Below are positions 19,901 through 31,239 of a DNA stretch of 46,776 nt, one piece after another. The notes below the pieces were generated by a model. The model saw nothing but the letters and a program-made list of their open reading frames with translations, did no database searches and was not told where the DNA came from. Within the stretch, counting starts at the first letter, position 1; every line of letters begins with the position of its first letter. The position numbers and the translations under genes were made by a program. Source of the stretch: Chara braunii (taxonomy: Eukaryota > Streptophyta > Charophyceae > Charales > Characeae); contig BFEA01000252.1 of the NCBI GenBank assembly GCA_003427395.1, positions 77,150-123,925 of the forward strand. Direction: 5' to 3'.

Positions 19901-20687
19901 TGGGCGCCAATTTTTAACCAATATTTTATCCATTTTCTTAAACATTAGAGTGATAATCCTTTTTGTCATCGTCTTACTTAGCTTACCCCCTACTAGAATT
20001 TCGTTGTACCATCTTGGTAGTTCTGTCTCGAAAATGTCCCAGTAAGTTGCGTAAAACTCTACTGGAAGACCCTCGTCTCCAAGGTCTTTGCCTCTCGCCA
20101 TCTCTTTCACGGTTTGTTTTTTCTTCACCGATAATGGGACGATCCAGGATTTGTCTCCAGTTACTTGGGAGGATGGTATTTAAGTTGTCCTAGAGATCTC
20201 TGAGGGTGGACATGTCTGTGTAGATCGATTCCTTCGTCCTTCTTGTTGTCAAAATATCTTGGAAGTTAGCCTTAGCATACTCACACATCTGTTCTAGGGT
20301 GGTCTCTCTTGGCATACCTGGCAGAAGCGGGTGCTGCAACTCTGACATAATTACTTGTTTCCTGTGCGCCACGAGCTTCTGAAAGGACTCTTTCGTGATC
20401 CCGTCCAACGTGATAATGCCTTTGACTATTAAGATTTTTTTCCACCCCTCTTTTCCTTTTGAATTTGCACCTCTTCCCACTCATTCAATCCTTGTACTCT
20501 CTCTTCTGCCCATACTGCTTTTGAAATCGAATGTTTGTTCTATCCTCTTCTTCATAGATCTTTCTTTCGCGTTCCTCTGGTATGCCGCTATGATAGAAAA
20601 CTGATTAAATTTGTTTGCGATAATTTTAAAGTCAGCATCTATCCATTCAGAGTATGATTCAAAGTTACAGCGGGCATATTTTCACGC
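16920..20687 (-). mobile_element. LINE family A, copy D, 5'-truncated
   Basis: On the minus strand, ORF2 homology runs from about 20687 (the linker after the endonuclease) to about 17400, then a 3' UTR with AATAAA near 16969 and an A tract (T at 16920-16937). ORF1 and the endonuclease are missing, which is the usual outcome of incomplete target-primed reverse transcription. I could not identify target-site duplications. The 5' end meets the head of copy A, so the two elements lie head to head. Confidence 0.75.
17400..20687 (-). pseudogene. LINE ORF2 (reverse transcriptase) pseudogene, copy D
   Basis: Fragments in several frames follow the family-A ORF2 order: pre-RT linker (ANFQDILTTRRTKESIYTD near 20230), RT palm start (NWRPIVLNVAYKILAKSLAS near 19880), LLLNLEKAYDRVN near 19700, KALVDDLSAV near 19400, then the connection region (18291-18704). 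The zinc-binding tail is at about 17700-17800 (CGRCNVL...HLWWNYP; the last Cys of CX2C...HX4C is Tyr). The C terminus LTWFNKTWTK matches LKWFKKNWAR of copy C. Multiple frameshifts and stops make it inactive. It would have copied LINE RNA at the nicked target. Confidence 0.75.
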
Positions 20688-21064
20688 GTCCCAGAAATCA
20701 CTGGCCGGAGGGGGCGCGGCGGTCGGCGCATGAGCGCCCCAAGTTAACGCTACCGACCGAAGGGCCGGTTCGGACCGACGCTGTGTTTGCACCACCTTGA
20801 TGCCATCGCATTTAGCATAGTCGTCTCGCTCGACATTTTCCGAGTAACTAACCCACTGGGAAGGGAGACCTGATGGCGCACAGTTCGACCCTAACACACG
20901 TAACAAGTGTACATGAAAATTCGATAACACGACAATATTAACTTTCAACGCGTATGGGAGATCAGTCGTGGAGAAGTAGCAGTCGTGTGTACAACCAATT
21001 AGGCGCGCGCTGAATAGGCGCTCGCCTTTGAAGCGAGGATTACGTTCCCAAGGAAGAGAAGACA

Positions 21065-23154
21065 ATGGCTGAACAAGCTGAGAGAGAGATTAGTCAGGCT
21101 CCACAAGAGTAGAGAGAAAAGAGGGGCCCTCCAGGCGCCGAGGTCCAACTGACGGAGGAAGACCGGATAAGACTCCTCATTGCCAAGTGCTACTAAGATG
21201 GTGTGTTCCCTGAGTGACTAAGGCACGAAAAATTCGTCATCGAAAACGGCGTCAGGGTGTTCAAAGTCAACAAACAGATCGACCGCCTCACGACAGCCTG
21301 GTTAAAGGAACGGACAGTTACGATAAGTTTTCAAGGTGCGGCGAGAGATTTGCTAGTAAAAGTAAGCAAGGATCTCATACGTGCGTATGAGAATGGGTGG
21401 TTTCGGAGGCGCACGTTTCAGAGAGGTTTTAAACGAGGAAAGGTGCACGGTGAAGGCCTAAACGTGATGTCGTATGTCACCAAATCTAGAGAGTAGCACA
21501 ATGGTTGGTGGCAAAGGCGGAGGATGTGGTGGTGATAAGAGTAATTGAGTAAAAGCTACTTTTTTAGCTGTGGATGACAAGAGCCGAGCTAGAGGGAAGG
21601 AGAAGACAGGAGGACGAAACCAAATTCTGGGAGATGGCCCTGTGAGTACCTCTCCGGGAAATGTTCCATATCCCTGATTTGGTCCAACAAGCGATGGGCA
21701 ACATCATTGTACAACAACCACCGGAGCCGGATGCTTCACAACCCAAGTTGATGAACTTAAAATTTGAGCTTCCGAGAGAAGTAGAAGAACGTTTCGAGTC
21801 CACTCTTCCGATGCAGCTGGGAGACGGTGAACTCTACAACATGGAGTTTGTTTGTAAGAATACTCCTTGGTGCAACTGGTGCCGCTGATGGTATCGTACC
21901 GAATTAGAGGGCTGCCCAAGAGTGGAGGAGCCCAGGACAGGAAGGCAGGGACAGCTACAACATGGAAGCTGCAAGCAGAGGAGACCCTTGGCCCCTACAG
22001 CGGGAAAGAGGACAAAACTCGGAGAGCAGTGGGGGTGCAGTGGCCCGTGCCGGCAACCCAGTATACTCGGGGAGAGAAGAAACGGGACAGCTGCAAGTAC
22101 TCGAAGGAAGTGGGGGGGGAAGAGGGAACGTAGTTGGGGAAGCCGGGGTTGGATCGGGAATCCAAGCCTCGTGGAATCAGCAGGCGTTGCTAGGAGATTC
22201 CTACCTCAATTACGGGCAGCAACAACCCATGTGGCAGCAACCACAGACGGGGGGGATGCCATATGCCTACTGGCCAGGCACAAGTCTCCAAGGCATGCAG
22301 ATGCCGGGGGGACACATATTGCAACAGGCGTACGCGGCCGGTGGGAGCGACCCTGGCCAGCAGACGTGGCAGGAGATCAGACCGCACACAAGTCAACCAG
22401 TAGCAGAGGAGATGGTTGTCTCCCGGAAGTGCATCAATCGAAACAATGTCGCGACCAGGCCGGAAGCTCATCACAACAATCGAGTGCGGCATCTGGTCAA
22501 GAGGCCCGACTGGGGGGCGAAGAGAGATACCACATCCCAGATGGAATAGAAACGCGAATCGGGGACGAACAATAGTATGAGGAAAAGTTCTTGTTGCCTG
22601 TGGTCTGCACCATGTTAGGTCAAGAAGCGTTCATCTTAGGCCTGATTCATCGTAACGATCAAACCATTCTCCCGGCCACGACGATCTGTGAAATCCCGGG
22701 TCCAGACTTAGTAGAGGCCAAAGTCAGACAGATGTACGTTGATAGATTTTGTTTTTGGTTGATCCCGGAGGAATCTATGCCTAAAATCACCATAGACACG
22801 CCAGCGGGGAAACACACAAAGTTATGTATTATGTTAATCGATGCAAGAATTCCGACCCCTCACTGGGCGGGCCGTCCTTCGGTAGGTCTAACTTGCATTC
22901 CGCTTCGGGTCCTGCTGGAAAGCTCGTCAGCGGAGTTGTCGAATGTCATTGTCGAACCGGGTGTGGCGGCGGACTTTCTGAGGGCATTGGACGACAAGAT
23001 GCCTTTGGATAAGAACCTCGAGTCAGGATACATTCAAGAAGTGCTGCAACAGAAGTGGCAGCACACCTCTCCAGGAGATGCGGATCGTGAGAGGCCAAAG
23101 TCGGAGCGGATCCAAGAAATAAACGCTGAAGATGGCTCCGATGGTCAGACTTAA
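21065..23154 (+). pseudogene. LINE ORF1 (RNA-binding, gag-like), copy A
   Basis: ATG at 21065 opens a frame (MAEQAEREISQ) broken by TAG and TAA, then KVSKDLIRAYENGW, which aligns with KVKEDLIRAYEDGW of copy B. A frameshift at about 21490 leads to PKLMNLKFELP and the knuckle-like WCNWC, immediately followed by TGA (21886-21888). The same frame continues through a Gln/Gly-rich segment, TAG at about 22573, and a conserved C-terminal block (LPVVCTMLGQEAFILGLIHR) to TAA at 23154. ORF1 proteins of plant L1 elements bind the element RNA. With three or more stops and a frameshift this copy is dead. The last 23 bases overlap ORF2. Confidence 0.65.
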
Positions 23155-23447
23155 AGTAGGAACGTGGAACGTGAAGGGACTCGGGGACACCGACGACAGA
23201 CAAAAAGGAAGGAGGCTAAAGGCCTGGATACATGACCGTGCAACAGACATTATTTTTGTGAAGGAAACGAAACTCTCGTAGTCCAGGCTGGCACAACTGA
23301 GAGAATGGTGGGATGGGCCCCAGCTATGGTCGCCGGCTCGTTGCTCGAGGGGAGGGAAAACGATATTGGTGCATAAACGATTGGAGGCCGAGCTCATCAA
23401 CTATGACGCTGACCTTTCGGCTATGGTCACGAAGAGAATGACAACAC

Positions 23448-23455
<8 letters not shown>
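23132..23455 (+). pseudogene. LINE ORF2 N-terminus (APE endonuclease), copy A
   Basis: ATG at 23132 lies inside the end of ORF1 in a different frame. The protein begins MAPMVRLKVGTWNVKGLGDT, the standard start of an APE-type endonuclease (the Asn of WNVKGL is the metal-site residue), and has VKETKLS in place of QETKL (catalytic Glu retained). An in-frame TAG follows KLS. Homology ends after INYDADLSAMVTKRM, where CT repeats start. The fragment is the reference used to reconstruct the interrupted site in copy B/C. Confidence 0.7.
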
Positions 23456-23484
<29 letters not shown>

Positions 23485-23610
23485 GGTCTCTCTCTCTCTC
23501 CCGTCTGCGCGCTGAGGTTGCTCGAGCTCAAGCGCCTCAACATGAAAGTTCCCCCCTCGTGCACAGTATATATGGCGAAGAGAGGGAGTAACGAACCAAG
23601 GAGGCGCAAA

Positions 23611-23688
<78 letters not shown>
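23450..23688. repeat. (CT)n and (GA)n microsatellites before the gap
   Basis: CT arrays at about 23450-23480 and 23486-23501, a 110-base unique stretch, then a GA array from 23613 up to the gap. The GA array resumes after the gap. Confidence 0.9.
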
Positions 23689-24178
23689 NNNNNNNNNNNN
23701 NNNNNNNNNNNNNNNNNNNNNNNNNNNNNNNNNNNNNNNNNNNNNNNNNNNNNNNNNNNNNNNNNNNNNNNNNNNNNNNNNNNNNNNNNNNNNNNNNNNN
23801 NNNNNNNNNNNNNNNNNNNNNNNNNNNNNNNNNNNNNNNNNNNNNNNNNNNNNNNNNNNNNNNNNNNNNNNNNNNNNNNNNNNNNNNNNNNNNNNNNNNN
23901 NNNNNNNNNNNNNNNNNNNNNNNNNNNNNNNNNNNNNNNNNNNNNNNNNNNNNNNNNNNNNNNNNNNNNNNNNNNNNNNNNNNNNNNNNNNNNNNNNNNN
24001 NNNNNNNNNNNNNNNNNNNNNNNNNNNNNNNNNNNNNNNNNNNNNNNNNNNNNNNNNNNNNNNNNNNNNNNNNNNNNNNNNNNNNNNNNNNNNNNNNNNN
24101 NNNNNNNNNNNNNNNNNNNNNNNNNNNNNNNNNNNNNNNNNNNNNNNNNNNNNNNNNNNNNNNNNNNNNNNNNNNNNN
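23689..24178. other. Assembly gap (490 N)
   Basis: 490 N bases with GA repeats directly on both sides. The true length is unknown. The missing part is probably a long GA array, but other sequence, including the rest of LINE copy A, could be hidden. Confidence 0.98.
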
Positions 24179-24220
<42 letters not shown>

Positions 24221-24575
24221 GGAAAAAGAGGAGGAAGCGAGGGAGTGAGAGAGACAGGCAAGCTTCCTCCTTTTTTATTCCCTTTTTTTTTCCTTTTTTT
24301 TTTTTTTTCTCGAGACATGCGCGCCATAGCTACACGGCGCACCCTTGTCTCGGCTCATGCCACTGGCGATGGCAGAGTCTTTACCGCACTCACCCTCTAC
24401 CATGCACCCACGCGCACACACACACATACTTGTCTGCACACTCTCTGTCACACCCACGCACGCGCACACACACACACACTCTTGCTCGATCTCTCTCTCT
24501 GACACACACGCACACACACAGACAGACAGGCAAACTCCGTCCCATCTGTGTGTCTGTCTGTGTGGGTGTCTATAC

Positions 24576-24613
<38 letters not shown>

Positions 24614-24616
24614 TAG

Positions 24617-24679
<63 letters not shown>

Positions 24680-24700
24680 CAGAGAGAGAGAGAGAGACAA
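24179..24700. repeat. GA, CA/GT and GATA microsatellite cluster
   Basis: GA array (24179-24218), pyrimidine tract (24268-24310), CA-rich segments (24405-24530), GT array (about 24574-24600), GATA repeats (about 24610-24635) and GA again to about 24698. The overlapping long frames (Ser/Leu, Thr/His, Cys/Val) are artefacts of these repeats. Confidence 0.85.
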
Positions 24701-24879
24701 AAAGAGGGCATCGCCACACCACCCTCGAAATGTGCAAAATGAGAATGAACTTCCCGCCAGAATATGGCCAGATACGCCCGCCACGTTTCTCACAAACACT
24801 GGTGTACCTGCATCTGACCATGTTCTAGGGGAAACTTCGTTCCAACCCAAAAAAATTGCAAAAAAATGTGTCATTTTTT

Positions 24880-25260
24880 TCTTTTGTCTTTTTTTGTTTT
24901 TTTTTTCGGACCGACGCTAAAAACTTGCAAATTCACGGAGAAAAAAAAAAGGAAACAAAACGAAACGCCAGAATGAAAAATGAAAAACAAAAAAGAAAAA
25001 AAAAAAAAAAAAAAAAAAAAAAACGAAAATATATGAAAAAAAAAAAAAAAAAAAAAATAAAAAAAAAAAAAAAAAAAAAACAATACGAAACAAAACGATA
25101 ATATATGGAAAAAAATATATGAAAAATAAAAAATATAATCGAAAAAAAAACGACAAACAAAACGAAACGAAAACAAAAGGCAAAAAAAATAAAAGGAATC
25201 AAAACGACACGCCAGAATGAAAAATGAAAAATATAATAGGAAAAAAAAAAAAAAAAAGGG
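24880..25260. repeat. A-rich satellite-like region, left of the inverted-repeat element
   Basis: Long A runs are interleaved with AAACGAAACG and AATATATGAAAAA words. A longer word, GCCAGAATGAAAAATGAAAA, occurs at about 24968 and again at about 25211, each preceded by CAAAACGA(A/C)AC, giving a higher-order period of about 245 bp. Similar A-rich sequence resumes right of the element (26212-26400), so the element interrupted one A-rich block. Confidence 0.6.
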
Positions 25261-25269
25261 AACAAAACA
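25261..25269. repeat. Target-site duplication, left (AACAAAACA)
   Basis: AACAAAACA directly precedes the inverted-repeat terminus GGGAAA. AACAAAACG directly follows the other terminus at 26212-26220: eight of nine bases identical. In A-rich DNA such a match is less decisive than elsewhere. Confidence 0.55.
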
Positions 25270-25599
25270 GGGAAAATTTTTGAAATGCCCCTGAAGTTTG
25301 TGTTTATTTGCGATTTACCCCTCCGACGACCGACTTACCCTGATTTGCCCCTCTGACAGTGATTCAAATTTCCAAAAAAGCCCTGGCGTCGTTTGGGCCT
25401 GAGACATTTTCAATATGCCCCTACTTGCACCCATGCCAAATTTCCAGTTTACCCTTACCGGATAGCCATTCAGTATAGGCACAAGAAGTTTCCATCTGCC
25501 CCTACCGGGACCGTGCATCTCTTAGGTATGTTCTTCTGGTCATTGCTGGCAGTAGTGGCTGTTCCCCTGGCCCTGGGAGATGTGCTACCCGGGCTTATG

Positions 25600-25786
<187 letters not shown>

Positions 25787-26221
25787 GAGTGGAACAAGGG
25801 GAGGAACACTGACCTTAGCCAGCGTACTCCGCGGACGTCCAAGGCGGCGGCGGGTCGCAGTGGGTGAAGAATGCACTACACGGTGGATTGCAGCAGCGGA
25901 CACGACATGGTGTGCAACCTTTTTTTTCGCGCGGCAACTTGGAAAAGTATGGGGTTGGAATTCAAATTCTTCGCGCCTCCCTGCTTGAGGGCATCTTAGG
26001 AAGATGCATCCCCCACGGAATGGCAAATCGGACAGGCAGCAAGGGAAATAGGACCGCTGGTCTGGTAGGGGCATTCTAAAAAGTTGTGTCCCTCACTTAC
26101 AGGGGTCTGTTCGAAAGTTTAGAGGCCCAGGGGCAAATCAGGGTAAGTTGGTCGTCGGAGGGGCAAATCGCAAATTAATGCAAACTTCAGGGGCATTTCA
26201 AAAAATTTCCCAACAAAACGA

Positions 26222-26400
<179 letters not shown>

Positions 26401-26409
26401 ATAAAAAAA

Positions 26410-26640
26410 AGGGGGCCGGACACAAACCGACAAGGAAAGGCTATCGACGGCGGGCGCGTCGAGATATTCATCCGCATCGACGCCCGCCGTGTACCCGGCC
26501 CAGTGGGCGCGATGTGAACAATTCGGTACGCGCGCCACTCTGCACGCCCACCCGCCGTCGATCGCCTTCATCCGCTGGCCCGCGCCGAAACTTCGACCCG
26601 AAATCCGGCGCGCTACGGACCATCGACCTCCCCCCCGCGG
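26410..26640. other. GC-rich island with a long hairpin
   Basis: Abrupt GC-rich, CpG-rich island after the A-rich block. ACGGCGGGCGCGTCGA (26447-26462) pairs with TCGACGCCCGCCGT (26477-26490), 14 pairs with a two-base bulge and a 14-base loop. Frames on both strands are short and unrecognised. Confidence 0.45.
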
Positions 26641-26792
26641 CCAATGTTGCTAAAGGGTTAGGATGCCATGCCATCTATAGGTTGCGAAGTCGAGTAATTT
26701 ATTATGAAGATCCTGGAGTTGCGGGGTGGGGGTCTGTTGTTAAAGGTCCTGGATCTGATATTGAATCTCTATTTCCTCTTGATAACGTTTTT

Positions 26793-27815
26793 CTACCAAT
26801 TTTTTAGAAAAGTCTTTGCTTTTACGGTCAAGGGAAAAGAGCCCATTGTTGAACTATGTGACTCTAGATTCAAAGTGTTTTTTCCGCTGGTGCCAATAGG
26901 ATAATGAATCAGGTGGACAAAGTCTTGTCTATGTAGGAGAGAGGTATTGAGTTTAAAAAAGTTTGGACCATGGTCCGATTTCTGACGGAAGGTGAGGGTG
27001 ACACCACACAAAGCATGGTCCAGCCCCATGAAGGGACTACGAGGGAGCAGGTAAGCAAACTGCATTGCGCCTGCGAGGTCCTCAGACATAAGGATCAAGT
27101 CAATTCTGGACCTGGAACGCGTTTCTGCCCCCGTAGTGCGGAAACAGGAGTATCTTCTTTCCATTGGGAAGACTCTCCTGAAAGTGTCAAAAAGGTGAAG
27201 CGAGGAGTTCAAATTCTCAATTGTCTTCTCGTCGATTTCTATGTAAGGGGGACAAGGGGTGGGGATTCTCCACCTATATAGTGTACGGTCGGGGGCGGCA
27301 TTGAAATCACTTGCTAGGATTACAGGCACGCCGACGGGGATTCGTTGGCGAAGGTGTTCAAAAAAATCACGTCTGTCTCTTTCCTGGTTTGGTGCGTACA
27401 CACAGATAATACAGATCAATTCCAGTTCCAGCATCGCAAGTATGGAAACCCACCTTCCCCCTCGCTGGTCTGCGACCCAATGCACCGGTGTTGCCCTCGA
27501 AGTTTGTGGAATCCATATAGCAACACCCGCACTGCCTGGTCTTGGTGCATGGGCTCTAAAAGCCTGATGTGGCCATACCATGTGGTGTGCCCGGTGATGG
27601 TCTGGGGTGTCCTGTAGGTGGGTCTCCTGTATACACACTACGTCCGACCATTCTTTGCCAGGGAGCCCTTTGGTCAGTTCCCAGATTGCCTGCCTTTTAT
27701 CAATCATCGGCGTCGCCAGGTCGTTGACATTTAGTGTACGAAGGTCCAGGTCCGCCGCCCGCAGGCCCTTACTCCAAGCCGGATCTTTTTCGTATAGCAA
27801 TCGCACCGGGTGCAT
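26793..27815 (-). CDS. APE-type endonuclease domain of LINE ORF2, copy E
   Basis: A 340-residue open frame. Motifs in order: LRTLNVNDL (start of the fold), CIQETHL (catalytic Glu), a GGRWVSILAMLELELI strand, CVYAPN, LASDFNAAPD (usual GDFN, with Ser for Gly), SRIDLILMS and MGLDHALCG (catalytic His). These match residues that cut the target strand in L1 endonucleases. The true N-terminus is probably close to LRTLNVN near residue 25; the first residues may be read-through of the ORF1/ORF2 spacer. The frame ends at a stop where homology to copy F also ends. It is the longest unbroken LINE frame on this strand and could still fold, but without an RT it cannot retrotranspose. Confidence 0.8.
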   Translation of the reverse strand: MHPVRLLYEKDPAWSKGLRAADLDLRTLNVNDLATPMIDKRQAIWELTKGLPGKEWSDVVCIQETHLQDTPDHHRAHHMVWPHQAFRAHAPRPGSAGVAIWIPQTSRATPVHWVADQRGGRWVSILAMLELELICIICVYAPNQERDRRDFFEHLRQRIPVGVPVILASDFNAAPDRTLYRWRIPTPCPPYIEIDEKTIENLNSSLHLFDTFRRVFPMERRYSCFRTTGAETRSRSRIDLILMSEDLAGAMQFAYLLPRSPFMGLDHALCGVTLTFRQKSDHGPNFFKLNTSLLHRQDFVHLIHYPIGTSGKNTLNLESHSSTMGSFPLTVKAKTFLKNW

Positions 27816-28059
27816 CCTGAGAGTCTTTCCTTGTCCTTTAGAGTCTCTGCCATGTTATGGAGTCCAGATCTGTCATATTGGTGAGTAGCGGGCTTTTAAG
27901 GATCCTACACAAGCATGCTTGCACCTCCTCCTTAGTCCACAAATTGTTGGACTTCACTTTCAGACCTTGTAAATCTAGGAGGGTTGCTTGTGAGAATCAT
28001 TTAAGGCCGGCCTCCTTTGTTGGGTCCATGAGGATCAAAACCTCTCATTTGGCCAGCGT

Positions 28060-30790
28060 AAGGGAGATGCGCATGGATTTGTTTTGCGCACCAGGTACTG
28101 AGTATTTATGAATGTGTTGATTCTAGTCCTCCATTAAGAGGCTTTCCTACATCTGTGCGGGCATTAGTGAGAGGAGGGGGTAAAACCCCCTTAGCGAGAC
28201 TTCCCCGTATTTCGCATTCTCACGAGCAGAAGACAAACCAAGTTTTCATCTGCCATCCTTCTTACGTACGGGGAGCAACAACAACCCATTCAACGAGGGT
28301 TGTTGCAGGTATGTCCCTTATTCTAAGTGGTTACGGAGCTTACTACGTCTGTCTAGTAGCACCAAGATAGGGGATTCCCCTACCGAAACGCGGGCGGGGT
28401 CTGGCAGAGGTTCCTTCTTGTTTGGGGTTGTCCCTGTATCCGCTCCTCCATCTAAATTCCCTTGTACTTGTTTGGTGCCGCTTCTCCCCAAGCAGAGAGA
28501 TTCCTCTTCCGGTTGAGGTCGTTGTTGTAAGGGGGAGGGATCCGGTGCTCTAGCCTGTACTGACTCCGTCTCAGTTTCTAATGATGAGACCTGCTGGGAG
28601 GTATGTTCCCCGTTCCCTTCTTTTGTCACAGGCTCTTCTGGATGCATTGGTACTATATCCCTGACAGGAGGGGGTTGTGATTTCTGGTCAGGGTTCGAGG
28701 AGCAAAAACGCCTGGCAACTATACTGTACACGCGTTGTAGTATTTCTGGTCATTGGCCACCTTGGGGTGGCCCATGCTCCAGTGCCGACCTTAGTGTGTC
28801 GCTCTCTTCTAGCACTGGGACCAAATCCAAAAATGTGAAGTCCCAAAATTCCGTACTAAAACCGGGATGTTGGTCATGTAAGCTCTGAAGCAACCAGCCT
28901 GCAGGCCTGTTCATCTGGCTGCTCATCCGGTACCTCTGCATCTGTCATAATAATATCTCGGGGGGGGGGGGAACTTTTCTGCTTCTTCCATGGTTATTTC
29001 CAACGTTTGGGGGTTCCCCACCTCCATGGGAGGCGAGCCAAAAGCATCTTGGAAGGGGTCCTTTCCTTTCTTCTCTCCTCCCTCCTTTGTTGACTGTCCC
29101 TTTGCTTCCTTTGGTTCTTGCTGCCCATTAGTCTGTGCGTCACACGTCCTGGGTTTGGGTTGTGGGATCTGTAACGCTAATCCCCCCCCAGGTGTCTCTT
29201 TCGATCCCCCTTTCGTTGGTTGCCCATTATCTGAGATTGCCTATTTACCTCTATCCCCTTGAGCCACCTTTTCCCCCTTACCCTTTTTTGGCAGCTCTGT
29301 GCGTTTTGGGTTTGTCTGTTTGTCCCACCATTGCTGCGTCATAATCGGTTTCACATGTCTGTCTGGGGGTGAGGTATCTTTGGTTTGCCCAGGCCACGAC
29401 CTCTTTTGCTTAGGATGTACCAGAGTTCATTCCTCTCCTCCCTCCCCTTCCCCTCTGCCCTAGTCCATGGTCCCTTCCTTATTTTCCTGACGTCTCTTTG
29501 TCTTCGACTTCTTTAGTTTTGTCTCTAGTGTCTTAGGTGGGGCCCAAGAGTCGGAGGGACATGTGTCCCACTTGGGTTCCCCTTGCTTTTCCCAGACTCA
29601 TCCTCTCGTTCTCCCCTCGCTGTCAGCTTCTTCCAAATAAGCCCACCCCTCATGGCCGGGGTCCACCGGGTGCCAACGTGCAGTATTAAACGCGTCCCTC
29701 TATAAGCGGCCTGTTACCCTTACTGACTTGTGTGGGTGAGATGGGCATAGTTCCTCTCTGCACAAATGGCCATAGGCTTTGCATTTGAAGCACCATGGCC
29801 GCAACTTGTGTGCTGTGTGGATCATGTATTCCTTGTCCTTTATTCTGAACAGGATCACATCATCCATAGAGGAGGGGTGAGACTCCGGGATATCTAGAGC
29901 TAGCATAAGGTAATCGTCCCGCTGCGCGACAAAGGGGGGAAGCGGTTCGATGAAATCAATGATTTTGTAGTTTTGGCCCAGTTCATGCAAGAAACTGACC
30001 TGGATTTCGACAGGGATGTATCTGAATTCAACCCAAAAATAGTCAGTCATCATCTTCTGTCGTCGTTCCTCTGGGCCAGGTTGTTTGGGGCGCGACCAGG
30101 GGTAGATCCTCACCTCTGATCGCTCACATCTTAGACTCCTCCAACCATCAATCGTTTGTTTATCTATTTCGTGCATAGATAGGACTGTGAAGGTGGTGGG
30201 GGAAAGAGGATGAATCCGGAAAGAGTCCTTGGCTACTTATCCGTCCCGCTTCAGGGCTTCCAACCGAAGCCTGATCCACCTCACTTTGTCATTCGTGGAT
30301 TTGTAGGCGGAATCATCATAGAAAACCCAAGTGTTTGCATGTTTGAGGTATATATTGTCTCTGATTCCCAGACCGTCTTTCGGATAGTTTCTCACCATCG
30401 TTTTCTTCCCCCCTTGATTGACCACCACTGTTTCTAGGGCGCAGAGGAGCTTGGTAAGGAAGAAGGCCCATGCAGACGACACATTGTCCAGTGGGATGTG
30501 TTGTGTCGGTTCCCCCGATGTACCAATCTCCCTCTGAACGACCAACGATTTTCCCATAAAAGGCCTTTTAATCCTATCTGCCCATGTCCCATGTGTGTTC
30601 GTCTCTTTGTTTTGCTGGTTTGTCTGTCCCTTCCCCCCTTGTGATGAACCCTGTTCTGTTTGTTTGGGCTGTCCCTAATGTATCACCGGGGTCTATGCAA
30701 GACCGCCGGTCGACGGTTTCCCTGGCACTACAACCACCTCCTTTCCCTGTTCCTTTTGGACCGCCGGTAACCTAGGCCTGACCTCCATCC
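28060..30790 (-). pseudogene. LINE ORF1 (DUF4283-like, CCHC knuckle), copy E
   Basis: ATG near 30789 begins MEVRPRLPAVQK. After a stop or two comes GTWADRIKRPFMGKS, the S/TWAD-type opening of plant L1 ORF1. A DUF4283-like segment follows (30237-30557), an in-frame TAA, then DYFWVEFRYIPVEIQ...IIDFIEP, LMLALDIPE and the knuckle CFKCKAYGHLCREELC (CX2CX4HX4C, near 29750). The rest (29700-28060) is a low-complexity linker in shifting frames. The protein would coat LINE RNA. Stops and frameshifts show decay. Confidence 0.65.
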
Positions 30791-30871
30791 CTGCAGGGGC
30801 TATTTCTGGCCCCTCAGTGGGCACCCCCCTCGGTACTACTTCATCTGTTGGCAATTCAACTTCTGTTGGAG

Positions 30872-30889
30872 TGGGGGGGGGGGGGGGGG
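30872..30889. repeat. Poly(G) tract
   Basis: About 18 G bases near the presumed 5' end of copy E on the minus strand (poly(C) in its sense). Confidence 0.8.
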
Positions 30890-31239
30890 GCAGCGGGTCC
30901 GTTTGTCCTCCAGGGGGCTCGATTCGAGAGGGCTCGAAGGTGGGAGTTCATGATCTATCTCATTGCACCTTTGTAATATATTATGGACTCCAACCTCCGA
31001 CCATGCCTTTTTTTGGCCTTTGATCCAGGCCGTTCCATCTTTGCAAGGGAAAAAAAAAAAACTTGCGTGAATGGATTCACCTTTAGTTGTATGGTTTCCG
31101 AATATTAATGTATATGCAATCCGCTCCGCTTAATCAACGACCAACTATACGACTGATGATTCTTCGTTTTATCTTCTTATGTTGCACTCGATGGTTTGTT
31201 AGTGCGCAAGTTTTTTATCCGTTTTTTATTCGTTCTTCC

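Larger units (their letters stand above)
20690..23455 (+). mobile_element. LINE family A, copy A, 5' portion
   Basis: A 5' UTR (about 20690-21064), ORF1 and the start of ORF2 are present. The UTR resembles that of copy B (33.7-34.0 kb): GACGCTGT followed by a C-rich run and GCCATCGC occurs in both. ORF2 breaks off inside the endonuclease where a CT microsatellite begins (23450). No later ORF2 sequence is visible downstream, so the 3' part is deleted, replaced by microsatellite, or lost in the assembly gap. Confidence 0.7.
26800..30950 (-). mobile_element. LINE family B, copy E, lacking reverse transcriptase
   Basis: Minus-strand order is ORF1 (about 30790 to 28060) then the ORF2 endonuclease (27815 to about 26800). 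Homology to copy F stops at KAKTFLKNW, just after the endonuclease, and unrelated sequence follows. L1 elements normally lose their 5' end, so a copy that keeps the 5' half and lacks the 3' half points to a later deletion or rearrangement at about 26.8 kb. No A tail is visible at the break. Confidence 0.75.

Noticed and set aside
20700-20770. HDV-like self-cleaving ribozyme at the 5' end of LINE copy A
   Set aside because: The GC-rich sequence invites it, but I could not draw the required double pseudoknot.
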